Shown: positions 54,425 through 62,709 of the stretch, in pieces | How the letters are laid out: each line of letters opens with the position of its first letter | Position numbering within the stretch: position 1 is the first letter of the stretch | Assembly: GCF_002927275.1 (NCBI RefSeq) | Contig: NZ_PRKW01000003.1 | Span: forward strand, 496,001 to 560,000 | Length of the DNA stretch: 64,000 nt | Reading direction: 5' to 3' | Origin: Arthrobacter pityocampae | GTDB lineage: Bacteria > Actinomycetota > Actinomycetes > Actinomycetales > Micrococcaceae | Position numbers and translations under genes: made by a program | The notes under the pieces: model-generated | Told to the model about the DNA's origin: nothing | The model's input: only the letters and a program-made list of their open reading frames with translations | Databases searched by the model: none

Positions 54425-56961
54425 GCATCGACCCGCAGCTCTCCGAGGCCACGTTCACCGATCTCGCCCGCCACGGGAACCGGCCCGCGATCCTCACCGC
54501 CGACGGCGTGCTCTCCTACCGCGAGCTCGCGGCGCGGGTCGACGACGTCGTCGTGCGCCTCGGCACGGAGCGGCGGCTCGTGCTGCTCGCCGCCCGCAAC
54601 GACCTCGACACCCTCGTGGCGTACCTCGCAGCCGTCACGGCCGGCCACCCGCTGCTGCTCGTGCCGGCGGACAAGCCTGCTGCGCTGGCCTCGCTCGTCG
54701 CCGCCTACGATCCCGACGTCGTGCTCAGCACCGATGGCGGCTCCCTCGCCGTCGACGAGCGCCGGCCCGGTACGCGCCACGACCTCCACCCGGAGCTCGC
54801 ACTGCTGGTCAGTACCTCGGGTTCCACCGGCTCCCCGAAACTCGTCCGGCTGTCCCGGGCGAACCTCGAGGAGAACGCGCAGTCCATCGCCGCGTACCTG
54901 GGCATCGGCCCCGACGACCGCGCCGCCACCACCCTGCCGTTCTCCTACTGCTACGGACTGTCCGTGGTCAACAGCCACCTCGCCCGCGGGGCCGGCCTCG
55001 TGCTCACGGACCTGTCCGTCGTCGACCCCTGCTTCTGGGACGTGGTCCGCGAGCGCGGTGCCACCTCGTTCGCGGCCGTGCCCTACAGTTTCGACCTGCT
55101 GGAGCGCGTGGGCTTCGCGGACATGGACCTGCCGAGCCTGCGCTACATCACGCAGGCCGGCGGGCGGCTGGCTCCGGAGAAGGTGCAGCGCTGGGCGGAG
55201 ACCGGCCAGCGCCGGGGCTGGGACCTGTTCGTCATGTACGGAGCCACGGAGGCCACCGCACGGATGGCCTACCTCCCTCCGGACCTCGCGGCGGAGCACC
55301 CGGGGACCATCGGCGTGGCCATCCCGGGCGGCTCGTTCAGGATCGATCCCATCAGGGGCCTGCCCCACGGGGAACTCGTCTACTCCGGCCCTAACGTCAT
55401 GCTCGGCTATGCCGAGAGCCCCGAGGACCTCGCGCTCGGGCGCACGGTACACGAACTGCGGACCGGCGACCTCGCCCGGCGGCACACGAACGGCCTCTAC
55501 GAGGTGATGGGCCGCCGCAGCCGCTTCGTGAAGGTCGCCGGGCTCCGGGTGGACCTCGGGCAGGTGGAGCGGATCCTCGCCGACCTGGGCGCCGTCGCCG
55601 CCGTCGCCGGGTCCGACGACGACGGCCTCGTGATCGCCGTCGAGGGCGAACACGACGCCGGCATGCTGGCGAAGCTCCTCGCCGTCGACCTCGGGCTCCC
55701 CCGGGCCGCCGTCGGAGTGCACCTCGTGGAACACCTGCCCCGCCTGGGCACTGGCAAGATCGACTACCCCGCCGTCCTCCGCCTCGCGGCCCCTGCGGCG
55801 CCCCCCTCCACCCCGTCTGCCTCCACCCCGGCCGCCTCCACCCCGGAAGAGCGTCCCGGACGGGAAGGGCCTGCCGACGTCCCGCGGATCTTCGCGGAGT
55901 GCCTGGACCGCCAGGACGTACGGAGCGCGGACACGTTCGTCACGCTCGACGGCGACTCGCTCTCCTACGTGGCGCTGTCCGTCCGGCTGGAGGCGGCGCT
56001 CGGGCGGCTGCCCGCCGACTGGCACCTCCGGTCGGTCGGCGAGCTGGCCGGCCGCGGCGCGCCCCGGCGGCGCCGACGGTTCGTCTCCTTCCTGGAGCCG
56101 TCCATCGTGCTGCGGGCCGTCGCCACCGTCTGCATCGTCGCCGCCCATGTGGAGCTGTTCACGTTCCACACCGCGCACCTGCTCTTCGTCATCGCCGGCT
56201 TCAACTTCGCGCGCTTCCAGCTCACCGGCACGCGGTCCGGCCGGCTGCGGCGCCAGGCCCGGAGCCTGGCGAGGATCGTCGTCCCGTCCGTGGCGTTCAT
56301 CGCGGTGGCCTACGTCCTCACGGACGACTACAGCGTGGCCAACATCTTCCTGCTCAACGGCATGGTGGGGCCGCAGGAGGTCACGAGCGAGTGGCATTTC
56401 TGGTTCGTCGAGATGCTCGTGTACGTGCTCGTCGCCGTCATGGCCCTGCTCGCGATCCCCTGGCTGGACCGCCTCGAACGCCGCCTGCCGTTCGCCTTCG
56501 CGCTCGGGCTCCTCGCGGTCACGCTGCTCAGCCGGTACGACATCGTGGATCCGGGCCTGCCCAAGCCGCTGCCCGTGTTCTGGTTGTTCGTGCTCGGCTG
56601 GGCGGTCGCGCGGGCGGACAGCACACGCCGTCGCCTGCTGGTGTCCGTCCTGGCCGCGCTGACCGTGCCGGGCTCCTTCGAGGACCCGCTGCGCGAGGTG
56701 ACCATCGTGGTGGGCCTGCTGCTCATCACGTGGGTGCCGATGCTGCCCGTGCCGTCCGTCCTCCGGCGCGTGACGGGCTGGCTCGCTGCCGCGTCCCTGT
56801 ATATCTACCTCACGCACTGGCTCGTCTACCCGGTGCTCATGCCCTTGGGCCCGGTGGTCGCGGTGATCGGGTGCCTGCCCGTCGGGGTCGGCTACTGGGC
56901 GCTGTGCCGGTGGTTGCCGACCGCCGTCCCGCGGTGGCGGACGCGGCAGCTGGCGGGTTAG
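54421..56961 (+). CDS. AMP-ligase / carrier-like / acyltransferase-3 fusion in the iron operon
   Basis: This is an 846-residue fusion. The adenylation domain (~8-450) has P-loop STSGSTGSPK (131-140), VMYGATEATARM, RTGDLARR and the catalytic Lys in GTGKIDYP (Lys446). A Pro/Ser/Thr linker (~457-483) leads to a short carrier-like domain, where GDSLSYV (Ser513) resembles a phosphopantetheine site. From ~557 a ten-helix acyltransferase-3 domain runs to the end, with the conserved His region VCIVAAHVELFTFH. Its GTG overlaps the ATPase stop. This organisation implies activation of an acid and transfer to an exported acceptor under iron limitation. The product could be a siderophore-like or surface molecule (inference). 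Confidence 0.85.
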   Translation: MSIDPQLSEATFTDLARHGNRPAILTADGVLSYRELAARVDDVVVRLGTERRLVLLAARNDLDTLVAYLAAVTAGHPLLLVPADKPAALASLVAAYDPDVVLSTDGGSLAVDERRPGTRHDLHPELALLVSTSGSTGSPKLVRLSRANLEENAQSIAAYLGIGPDDRAATTLPFSYCYGLSVVNSHLARGAGLVLTDLSVVDPCFWDVVRERGATSFAAVPYSFDLLERVGFADMDLPSLRYITQAGGRLAPEKVQRWAETGQRRGWDLFVMYGATEATARMAYLPPDLAAEHPGTIGVAIPGGSFRIDPIRGLPHGELVYSGPNVMLGYAESPEDLALGRTVHELRTGDLARRHTNGLYEVMGRRSRFVKVAGLRVDLGQVERILADLGAVAAVAGSDDDGLVIAVEGEHDAGMLAKLLAVDLGLPRAAVGVHLVEHLPRLGTGKIDYPAVLRLAAPAAPPSTPSASTPAASTPEERPGREGPADVPRIFAECLDRQDVRSADTFVTLDGDSLSYVALSVRLEAALGRLPADWHLRSVGELAGRGAPRRRRRFVSFLEPSIVLRAVATVCIVAAHVELFTFHTAHLLFVIAGFNFARFQLTGTRSGRLRRQARSLARIVVPSVAFIAVAYVLTDDYSVANIFLLNGMVGPQEVTSEWHFWFVEMLVYVLVAVMALLAIPWLDRLERRLPFAFALGLLAVTLLSRYDIVDPGLPKPLPVFWLFVLGWAVARADSTRRRLLVSVLAALTVPGSFEDPLREVTIVVGLLLITWVPMLPVPSVLRRVTGWLAAASLYIYLTHWLVYPVLMPLGPVVAVIGCLPVGVGYWALCRWLPTAVPRWRTRQLAG

Positions 56962-56993
56962 GGCCGGGCCGCGAGGTCAGGTGATGCCTTCCA

Positions 56994-57734
56994 TCAGGTG
57001 GCTCGGGAAGCCGCTGACCGGATCACCTGGGCGAGGTCGCGGGGCCGGCTCCACATGGGCCAGTGTCCGGTCGGGAGGTCGATGACGTCGAGGTGTTCGA
57101 GGGCAGCGACGTCGGTGAACATGGGATGGCCTGCGCGCGCCATGTCCAGCACCTGCGCGCTCGGGATCGAGCAGCACACCAGGGTGGTCGGGACGGCGTG
57201 TCGGGCATCGTTGGTGAGTTCGACGGGTTGGCGGAGTACGGGGCCGGGCTCGGGGACGGCCCGGGCCCGGAAGCGTTCGAGGACTTCTGCGCTCAGTCCG
57301 TCGAGGCTCGCCTGCTGCTCGAGGACGTCGAAGGACGGCAGTGGAAGCTCCTTCACCTCCTCCGGGAGGTTCGGGGCGAAAGCGCTTCCCGTGGACATGG
57401 GCCCCGAGTCGACCCACACCACCCGTCGAACGAGCGCGGGATGCTGGTCGAGGACGAGGCTGACGGGGGCGTTGGCTCCGCTGTGAGCGACGATGACCGC
57501 GGGCTGATCCTCGGAGACCCCGGATCGGGCGAGGACGTCCAGGATCGCTGCCGCCTGATCGTCGAGGGTCCTCACCGCACGGTCAGGATCGTCCCCGTTT
57601 AGGCCAGGCAAGGTCATCGCGATGGCGCCGGGGTGATCGGTGCTGAGGTGGTCGAGGACGTCGGCCCATGCCCAGGCGCCCAGCCAGTGACCGGCGATGA
57701 GAAGGATGGTCGGACTACTCGTCATAGGTGTCAT
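56994..57734 (-). CDS. Alpha/beta hydrolase
   Basis: This is a 246-residue protein with the oxyanion motif AGHWLGAWAWADV and the nucleophile elbow AHSGA (the Ser usually sits in GHSxG; here Ala-His-Ser-Gly). The acid lies in the second half, and TGHWPMW carries the catalytic His. It is soluble with no signal. AAGGTGG precedes ATG 57734. It is divergent from a WYL-type regulator, which probably controls it. The substrate is unknown. Confidence 0.85.
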   Translation of the reverse strand: MTPMTSSPTILLIAGHWLGAWAWADVLDHLSTDHPGAIAMTLPGLNGDDPDRAVRTLDDQAAAILDVLARSGVSEDQPAVIVAHSGANAPVSLVLDQHPALVRRVVWVDSGPMSTGSAFAPNLPEEVKELPLPSFDVLEQQASLDGLSAEVLERFRARAVPEPGPVLRQPVELTNDARHAVPTTLVCCSIPSAQVLDMARAGHPMFTDVAALEHLDVIDLPTGHWPMWSRPRDLAQVIRSAASRAT

Positions 57735-57807
57735 GTCACCACCTTCGGAGATGCTGCAGGCAGGTGCATGTCACTATTTATGGCATGAATATATTTTGGG
57801 CGGATCG

Positions 57808-58506
57808 GTGAAGCGCGCGGAGCGACTCCATGCCCTGTCCGAGATGCTGCGTCGCAGCGGATCGCGAGGGTGCTCCGCCGAACGCCTGGCGGGAGAGTTC
57901 GGCGTGTCCGTGCGCACAATCAAGAGAGACCTCGCGGCTCTCGAGAGCGGTGGTGTCCCGGTCTGGTCACGTCCGGGCCCGGGTGGTGGCTACGGAGTGA
58001 CGGCAGGAGCGTCCCTGCCACCGGTGAGTCTGTCCCCGGCGCAGGCGGTGGCGCTCATGGCGGCCGTGTCCGCTGCGCCCGATGCCCCCTACGCCGATCT
58101 GGCAGCAGCCGGGGTCCGGAAGATCCTGGACGTCCTCGATCCCAGGACCCGGGCCCGAGCCGACGAGCTGGCCGGCCGCGTCTGGGTCACCGCGCCTCCC
58201 GCTTCCTCGCGCATCGTCAGGTCTGCGCTGGAGGAGGCGATGGCAGAACAGCGGGTGATCCGTCTGCGCTACACGGCGGGAGACGGGACCTCGACCACCC
58301 GCGACGTCGAACCCGTGCTGTTCGCCTCCACGAATGGCCAGTGGTACTTCGTCGGGTGGTGCCGCCTGCGCAACGCCGTGCGATGGTTCACAGTGTCGCG
58401 CATCGAGCGGGCCACCGTCACCAGGACGGCCTGTGGTGGGCATACCGTCGACGAGGTCGGAGAGCCGCCGGCGAACGCCAGGCCGGTACACGGCCGGGGC
58501 GCGTGA
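57808..58506 (+). CDS. DeoR-type HTH / WYL-domain regulator
   Basis: This is a 232-residue protein. The HTH RGCSAERLAGEFGVSVRTIKRDLAAL is followed by a WYL-type ligand domain (RVIRLRYTAGDGTSTTRDVEPVLFASTNGQWYFVGWCRLRNAVRWFTVSRI). GTG 57808 is taken because the HTH starts there; the frame is open from 57697 through the promoter region. The 73-bp gap to the divergent hydrolase gene is AT-rich (TATTTATGGCATGAATATATTTTG) and holds both promoters. Confidence 0.85.
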   Translation: MKRAERLHALSEMLRRSGSRGCSAERLAGEFGVSVRTIKRDLAALESGGVPVWSRPGPGGGYGVTAGASLPPVSLSPAQAVALMAAVSAAPDAPYADLAAAGVRKILDVLDPRTRARADELAGRVWVTAPPASSRIVRSALEEAMAEQRVIRLRYTAGDGTSTTRDVEPVLFASTNGQWYFVGWCRLRNAVRWFTVSRIERATVTRTACGGHTVDEVGEPPANARPVHGRGA

Positions 58507-58523
58507 GGAACCCGGTCGATTCC

Positions 58524-59099
58524 TCAGGCTCGTCGGGCACCGCTCGACGTCGGCCCTGCCGCGGGCCAGAGCACATCCAGGGAGTGCAGCGCATGCTTCC
58601 GGGCGATCGCGACGACGGCGGCCGCGCAGATCTCGGCGTCACTGCCGGCGTCGTGATGCCGGAAGGTGCCCAGGCCGAGGGCTTTGGCGATGTGCGGGAG
58701 CTTGTTCACCTCAAGGCCCAGGAGCCGACGGGCGAGAACCACCGAGCAGTGGAACGGGTTCTCCGGGGCCGCCAGCCCCGACTCCGCGCATGCACCGCGC
58801 AGCACGGAGCGGTCGAAGGGTGCGTTATGGGCCACGAAGCGGTCGTCGCCCGCGAACTCCATGATGCGTCCCAGGCTCTCCGTCCATCCCGGCGCCATGC
58901 GGACGTCGGCGGGACGGATGCCGTGGACGGACATGTTGATCGGTGAGAACTCGCTGACGGCGCGCGGCGGCTTGATCAGCCAGGACGCGGACTCCACGAC
59001 GACGCCGTCGCTCACCTTCGCCAGCCCTACGGCGCACACCGAGCCGCGCTTGCTGTTCGCCGTCTCGAAGTCGATCGCGGTGAAGTTGAGACCGTGCAT
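58524..59099 (-). CDS. DnaQ-like (DEDD) 3'-5' exonuclease
   Basis: This is a 191-residue protein with all three exonuclease motifs: FTAIDFETAN (Exo I, Asp/Glu), FVAHNAPFDRSVL (Exo II, Asp) and HHDAGSDAEICA (Exo III, HxAxxD, DEDDh type). AGGGAG precedes ATG 59099. It is a stand-alone proofreading-type nuclease. It is convergent with the WYL gene and divergent from the NERD module. Confidence 0.9.
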   Translation of the reverse strand: MHGLNFTAIDFETANSKRGSVCAVGLAKVSDGVVVESASWLIKPPRAVSEFSPINMSVHGIRPADVRMAPGWTESLGRIMEFAGDDRFVAHNAPFDRSVLRGACAESGLAAPENPFHCSVVLARRLLGLEVNKLPHIAKALGLGTFRHHDAGSDAEICAAAVVAIARKHALHSLDVLWPAAGPTSSGARRA

Positions 59100-59360
59100 G
59101 ATGCTCCCTGACGCTGCCGCCACCCGGTCGGGTGGCCCCGGACAGCCTAACCGTCATCGGACGCTTCACCCACGAAGGATCGCCCCGTGCCCGGTGCGGG
59201 AATGCTGATGGAATCCTGCTGACAAACGGCGCCTCGACACGGCCCTGGGTCGACCTACAACCGATAGGTTCGAGGTGATCGGGGTGGGGCTCAGCCTGCC
59301 CGATCGCCATCATGAGCGAGGGAAGCGGCAGGGGACCCGGATGCGCACGAGGACGAGGCC

Positions 59361-60188
59361 ATGAGTGCTGCCGTCGAACCGCCGGATGCCGAGGGCGGCT
59401 ACACCGAGCCGGAGGGCCTCGGCCTCCTGCGGCGGCGTGCCCCGGGGCAGTCCGTGATGGAGGAACTGCTCGAGGTCCGCGGGAACCGCGACACGCGCAG
59501 CCGCGCCGCCCGGGTGTTCGGCGTCCACCTCCTCGACGCCGCGAGCCGCCCCTGGTACTGGGGCGCACTCGGCGAGCGCGCGGTGGGACGGATACTCTCA
59601 GCACTGGGACCGGAGTGGACGGTCCTGCATGCCGTTCCCGTCGGCGAGAAGTCGGCCGACATCGACCACGTGGTCATCGGGCCCACGGGCGTCTTCACCC
59701 TCAACACGAAGCGGCATCCGGGTCAGAGGATCTGGACGGCGAAGGGCACGTTCCTGGTCGCCGGGACGCGCCATCCCTACATCCGGAACGCGGAGCACGA
59801 GGCAGCCCGGGCCGGGAAGCTGCTCTCGGCGGCAGTCCGCCACTCGGTGACTGCGGAGGCCGCGATCGTCGTCGTCGGCGCGCAGCAGGTCACCGTGAAG
59901 GAGATTCACAAGTCAGTCACGGTGCTCACCGAGGGCCAACTGCTGCGCTGGATCACCCGCCGGCCCGTCATCCATACCGAGCAGCAGGTCGCCCTCCTGG
60001 CGGCGGCCGCAGCCCAGCCGTCGACCTGGCGGCGTACGCCGTCAGAGCTCCGCGACCCTGTGGAGGTCGCGCGATCCTTCGAGGCCCTGCACCGGCTGGT
60101 GGAGCAGGCACGACGGCGACGCCTCGGCTGGCTGCTCGCGGTGCCGGCGGCGACCGTTGCGTCCGCCGTGGGCGCGCTACCCTTCTGA
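59361..60188 (+). CDS. NERD-domain protein with C-terminal membrane anchor
   Basis: This is a 275-residue protein. A nuclease-related domain spans ~66-190, with GALGERAVGRIL (Glu72), SADIDHVVIGPTGVFTLNTK (Asp102, Lys117) and HPYIRNAEHEA. The Glu normally two before the Lys is Asn, a change common in actinobacterial NERD proteins. The C terminus LGWLLAVPAATVASAVGALPF is a likely membrane segment. It is first in a three-gene run with a second nuclease-like gene 23 bp downstream. Confidence 0.82.
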   Translation: MSAAVEPPDAEGGYTEPEGLGLLRRRAPGQSVMEELLEVRGNRDTRSRAARVFGVHLLDAASRPWYWGALGERAVGRILSALGPEWTVLHAVPVGEKSADIDHVVIGPTGVFTLNTKRHPGQRIWTAKGTFLVAGTRHPYIRNAEHEAARAGKLLSAAVRHSVTAEAAIVVVGAQQVTVKEIHKSVTVLTEGQLLRWITRRPVIHTEQQVALLAAAAAQPSTWRRTPSELRDPVEVARSFEALHRLVEQARRRRLGWLLAVPAATVASAVGALPF

Positions 60189-60211
60189 CCTCCCGACCCG
60201 AAGGCCCTCCC

Positions 60212-61405
60212 TTGCTGCACTTCCCCTCGAAGAACACCGCCGCGCACCGGCCGGACCCCCTCGACGTCAACCGCCTGCACCAGTTGCTGGGCCACCACGT
60301 CTGGGCGTTCAGCAATGGCCGGGTGGATGCTCCGGGGCTGCCGGTGGCCGAGGTGGATTGGCTCTTCTACAACTCGCTCCGGGGGACCTTCGTGCTCAGC
60401 GAGTGGAAGCGGTACCCGGCGAACGTCCTGCAGGTGATGGACGAGGGCAAGCCCTGGACCCTGGCCAGCGGGAGGGACGTCGCGAATCCCGTCGAGCAGG
60501 TCGGCCGGCAGCTCCAGGCCGTCCGCCGGGTGCTGCGACAGGACGTCTGCAGGGAGTTCTTCCCGTCCGTCGACCAGCATTCCCTCAACCTGTATCCGAG
60601 CGTCTATTCTCCACAGATCGATACGGCGACCCGGCAGGAGCGCCTACGCTACGGTGCCGTCCACGGCACCCTCGAGCAGCTGGCCCTTCTGGTCGAGCGC
60701 AGGGCGGTCACCGCTCCCCTGCTGGTGTCGGGTGCCGTGGCTCGGCTCACGTTGGCGGAGACCCTCGCCGAGCTCTTCCGCTGCTCGATCGGTTCGGCGG
60801 TGCGCCGGAAGCTCGACCCTCCGCCGGTTGTCCGCCCCGACCCTGCTGTTCGCATGGCGGCGATCCATCGTGAACTGGCGGCACTGCACCTCGAACTGGC
60901 GTCACTGATCGACGCGCCTCCGGTGGCCGTGCCCGCACCACCTGCACCACCGGCTCCGATCGTGGCAGCCACACACGTACCGGCGCCCCTCGCGACGCGT
61001 TTGAGCGACGCGCAGCCGCAGCCCTTGGCTGGGGTAGCGACATCCTCGTCGCCAACGGTGACTACAAAGGCCGCCAGGGCTTCTGTGGCTGGTCACCTGA
61101 AGGGACACGTGACCCGCCTCGTGCCGGCCTCCGGGCCGACGTCGGAGCACCTCCGGGATGCGTTTCTCGCCGCCCTTCAGGACAAACAGCTCAAGCGCAG
61201 CGGGGTCCACGTCGGCCTGTTCGGCTCCTTCGTGGGCCAGCACCTCACGGGCGAGGCGAAACTCGCCGATCTCACGCCCGGCGGACTGTCCAAGTGGTGC
61301 CATGCCCAGGCTGAGGCGGCAGGAATCTGCATCGTCAGGGATCCCATCGACCCCTCCGTCGTCAGAACCGTCAGCTCGCCCAACCCCCAGAAGGAAGCCG
61401 TATGA
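60212..61405 (+). CDS. PD-(D/E)xK-like nuclease-domain protein with novel C-terminal domain
   Basis: This is a 397-residue protein. It starts at TTG 60212, with GAAGG 7 bases upstream. Residues ~20-120 have EVDWLFYNSLRGTFVLSEWKR, giving Asp49 and Glu64-x-Lys66, the PD-(D/E)xK pattern shared with NERD. A helical middle, a Pro/Ala linker (~235-275) and a C-terminal ~75-residue domain (HLRDAFLAALQDKQLKRSG, LFGSFVGQHLTG, LSKWCHAQAEAAG) follow. The last faintly resembles OST-HTH/LOTUS RNA-binding domains; that is a guess. The stop overlaps the next gene (ATGA). Confidence 0.75.
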   Translation: MLHFPSKNTAAHRPDPLDVNRLHQLLGHHVWAFSNGRVDAPGLPVAEVDWLFYNSLRGTFVLSEWKRYPANVLQVMDEGKPWTLASGRDVANPVEQVGRQLQAVRRVLRQDVCREFFPSVDQHSLNLYPSVYSPQIDTATRQERLRYGAVHGTLEQLALLVERRAVTAPLLVSGAVARLTLAETLAELFRCSIGSAVRRKLDPPPVVRPDPAVRMAAIHRELAALHLELASLIDAPPVAVPAPPAPPAPIVAATHVPAPLATRLSDAQPQPLAGVATSSSPTVTTKAARASVAGHLKGHVTRLVPASGPTSEHLRDAFLAALQDKQLKRSGVHVGLFGSFVGQHLTGEAKLADLTPGGLSKWCHAQAEAAGICIVRDPIDPSVVRTVSSPNPQKEAV

Positions 61406-61770
61406 CCCAGATCATTCACGACCGGCCGGAGCAGCTCCAGATGATCCTGTCCGGGCTCCTGCAGGGAGAGCATGCCCTTGCCGTCTACGACTGCATCGGA
61501 GTCGGGACAGGCTTCATCGGACTCACCAACCAGCGTGTGATTCTTCAGGACAAGAGCTTCGTGGGGAACAAGGTCGCACTGACGTCCTTGCCCTATCGGA
61601 ACATCCAGGCGGTATCGATGCTGACCAACAAGTCGATGCTCGGGAAGTTCGCGTCCAGCTCGTCGATCGCCGTGTCAGCAGGATCGAAAGCCTTCGAAGC
61701 CGACTTCCGAGGTGATGAGAAGGCCAAGCACGCCCACGACGTCATCCTGTGGCACCTCATCAACAGGTGA
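61402..61770 (+). CDS. Bacterial PH-domain protein
   Basis: This 122-residue soluble protein fits a single bacterial PH-like fold (bPH). It has an N-terminal helix, GEHALAVYDCIGVGTGFIGLTNQRVILQDKSF with the recurring GLTNQRVI motif, VALTSLPYRNIQAVSML, and a C-terminal helix KHAHDVILWHLINR. The ATG overlaps the nuclease-like stop, so the two products are probably made together and may interact. Confidence 0.8.
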   Translation: MTQIIHDRPEQLQMILSGLLQGEHALAVYDCIGVGTGFIGLTNQRVILQDKSFVGNKVALTSLPYRNIQAVSMLTNKSMLGKFASSSSIAVSAGSKAFEADFRGDEKAKHAHDVILWHLINR

Positions 61771-61880
61771 ACCAAGCACGCAGCGCCCGCTACCTCACGG
61801 GGTAGGTCCACCCCGATGCACTGCTACTCCTGAGACGAGCCTCCTTGTCCCGTGCCGGAGCACCGCGGCATGCTGGGGTG

Positions 61881-62486
61881 ATGACCTCACTCTTCAGCTG
61901 GCGCGGCATCGATGACCCGGATCGCCTGGACCACGCGGCGCTCAGCCTTGCGGAGGACGGCCTGAGCGGGCACGGCGTCTCACTGACCCCGTTATATGCC
62001 AGCTCCTGGCAGCTCGAGGTCGGGGCGGGGTGGATCACCCGATCACTGCGGGTGAGCGTCCAGGGCCGGGGGTGGGGCCGTACGCTCGATCTCACCCATG
62101 ACGGCGGTGGCGGCTGGAGCGCCGATGCATCGAGTTGGGGCGAGACGTCGCTCGATCCTCCCGGGTTGCAGGAACCGGACAGCCTGCGGAGTGCGGTCGA
62201 CTGCGATCTCGGGTTGTGCCCGGTCACGAACACGATGCCGATCCGGCGCCTGGGTCTCCTCGATCAGGCCGTCCCCGACACCGCGTTGGTCATGGCATGG
62301 GTCGAGATGCCCTCCCTCCGGGTCCTCCGGAGCGACCAGGTCTATGCGACCGGACCGGCGTCAACAGGGACATCGGTCCGCTATGCCAGTTCCGATGGGG
62401 CCTTCCAATCGGAGCTCACCGTCGACGACGACGGCATCGTCGTCGATTATCCCCAGCTCGCCCGGCGCATTCGCGTCGAGGACTGA
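61881..62486 (+). CDS. Putative glycolipid-binding family protein
   Basis: This is a 201-residue protein matching the PF06475-type pattern. It opens with FSWRGIDDPDRLDHAALSL, with strands WQLEVGAGWITRSLRVSVQG and GRTLDLTHDGGGGW. The hallmark DCDLGLCPVTNTMPIRRLGLL and the ending YASSDGAFQSELTVDDDGIVVDYPQLARR complete the pattern. There is no signal peptide, so it is cytoplasmic. ATG 61881 follows CTGGGGTG. The biological role is unknown. Confidence 0.82.
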   Translation: MTSLFSWRGIDDPDRLDHAALSLAEDGLSGHGVSLTPLYASSWQLEVGAGWITRSLRVSVQGRGWGRTLDLTHDGGGGWSADASSWGETSLDPPGLQEPDSLRSAVDCDLGLCPVTNTMPIRRLGLLDQAVPDTALVMAWVEMPSLRVLRSDQVYATGPASTGTSVRYASSDGAFQSELTVDDDGIVVDYPQLARRIRVED

Positions 62487-62517
62487 CCCACTTCGGCCAC
62501 CGGAATCCCCAGCGACT

Positions 62518-62667
62518 GATCACACCGCGGTGATCCGGAGTGGTATCTTCTCCGCAGTGACATTCTTCTTCTCTCTGTGATCCAGAGTTCAGGCAGCGGT
62601 TCCCGTTCGCTTCCGCTGGAAGCGGTGATTTCGTGCGCCCGCGGCGGGAACTCCCCCGCGAGTTCCC
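62518..62667. promoter_or_regulatory. Leader region with three palindromes before the pentapeptide gene
   Basis: The 223-bp gap 62487-62709 holds GATCAC/GTGATC (62518-62535), CGCTTCC-GCT-GGAAGCG (62608-62624) and GGGAACTC/GAGTTCCC (62646-62667), all perfect. A TATCTT-like -10 near 62547 suggests that transcription starts there, placing the last two as RNA hairpins in a ~150-base leader. No small ORF is supported. Confidence 0.45.
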
Positions 62668-62709
62668 CTGACACCCGGCCCCTCACCGAACTCACCCAGA
62701 GAAGATCCC

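Noticed and set aside
54202-56817. Minus-strand frame of 871 codons over the ligase-acyltransferase gene
   Set aside because: No recognisable motifs and shadow-type composition; the plus-strand product has complete adenylation and acyltransferase motifs.
59361-61770. Calling the NERD module a known restriction-modification or named defence system
   Set aside because: No methyltransferase, helicase or other signature partner is present, so no established system name is justified.
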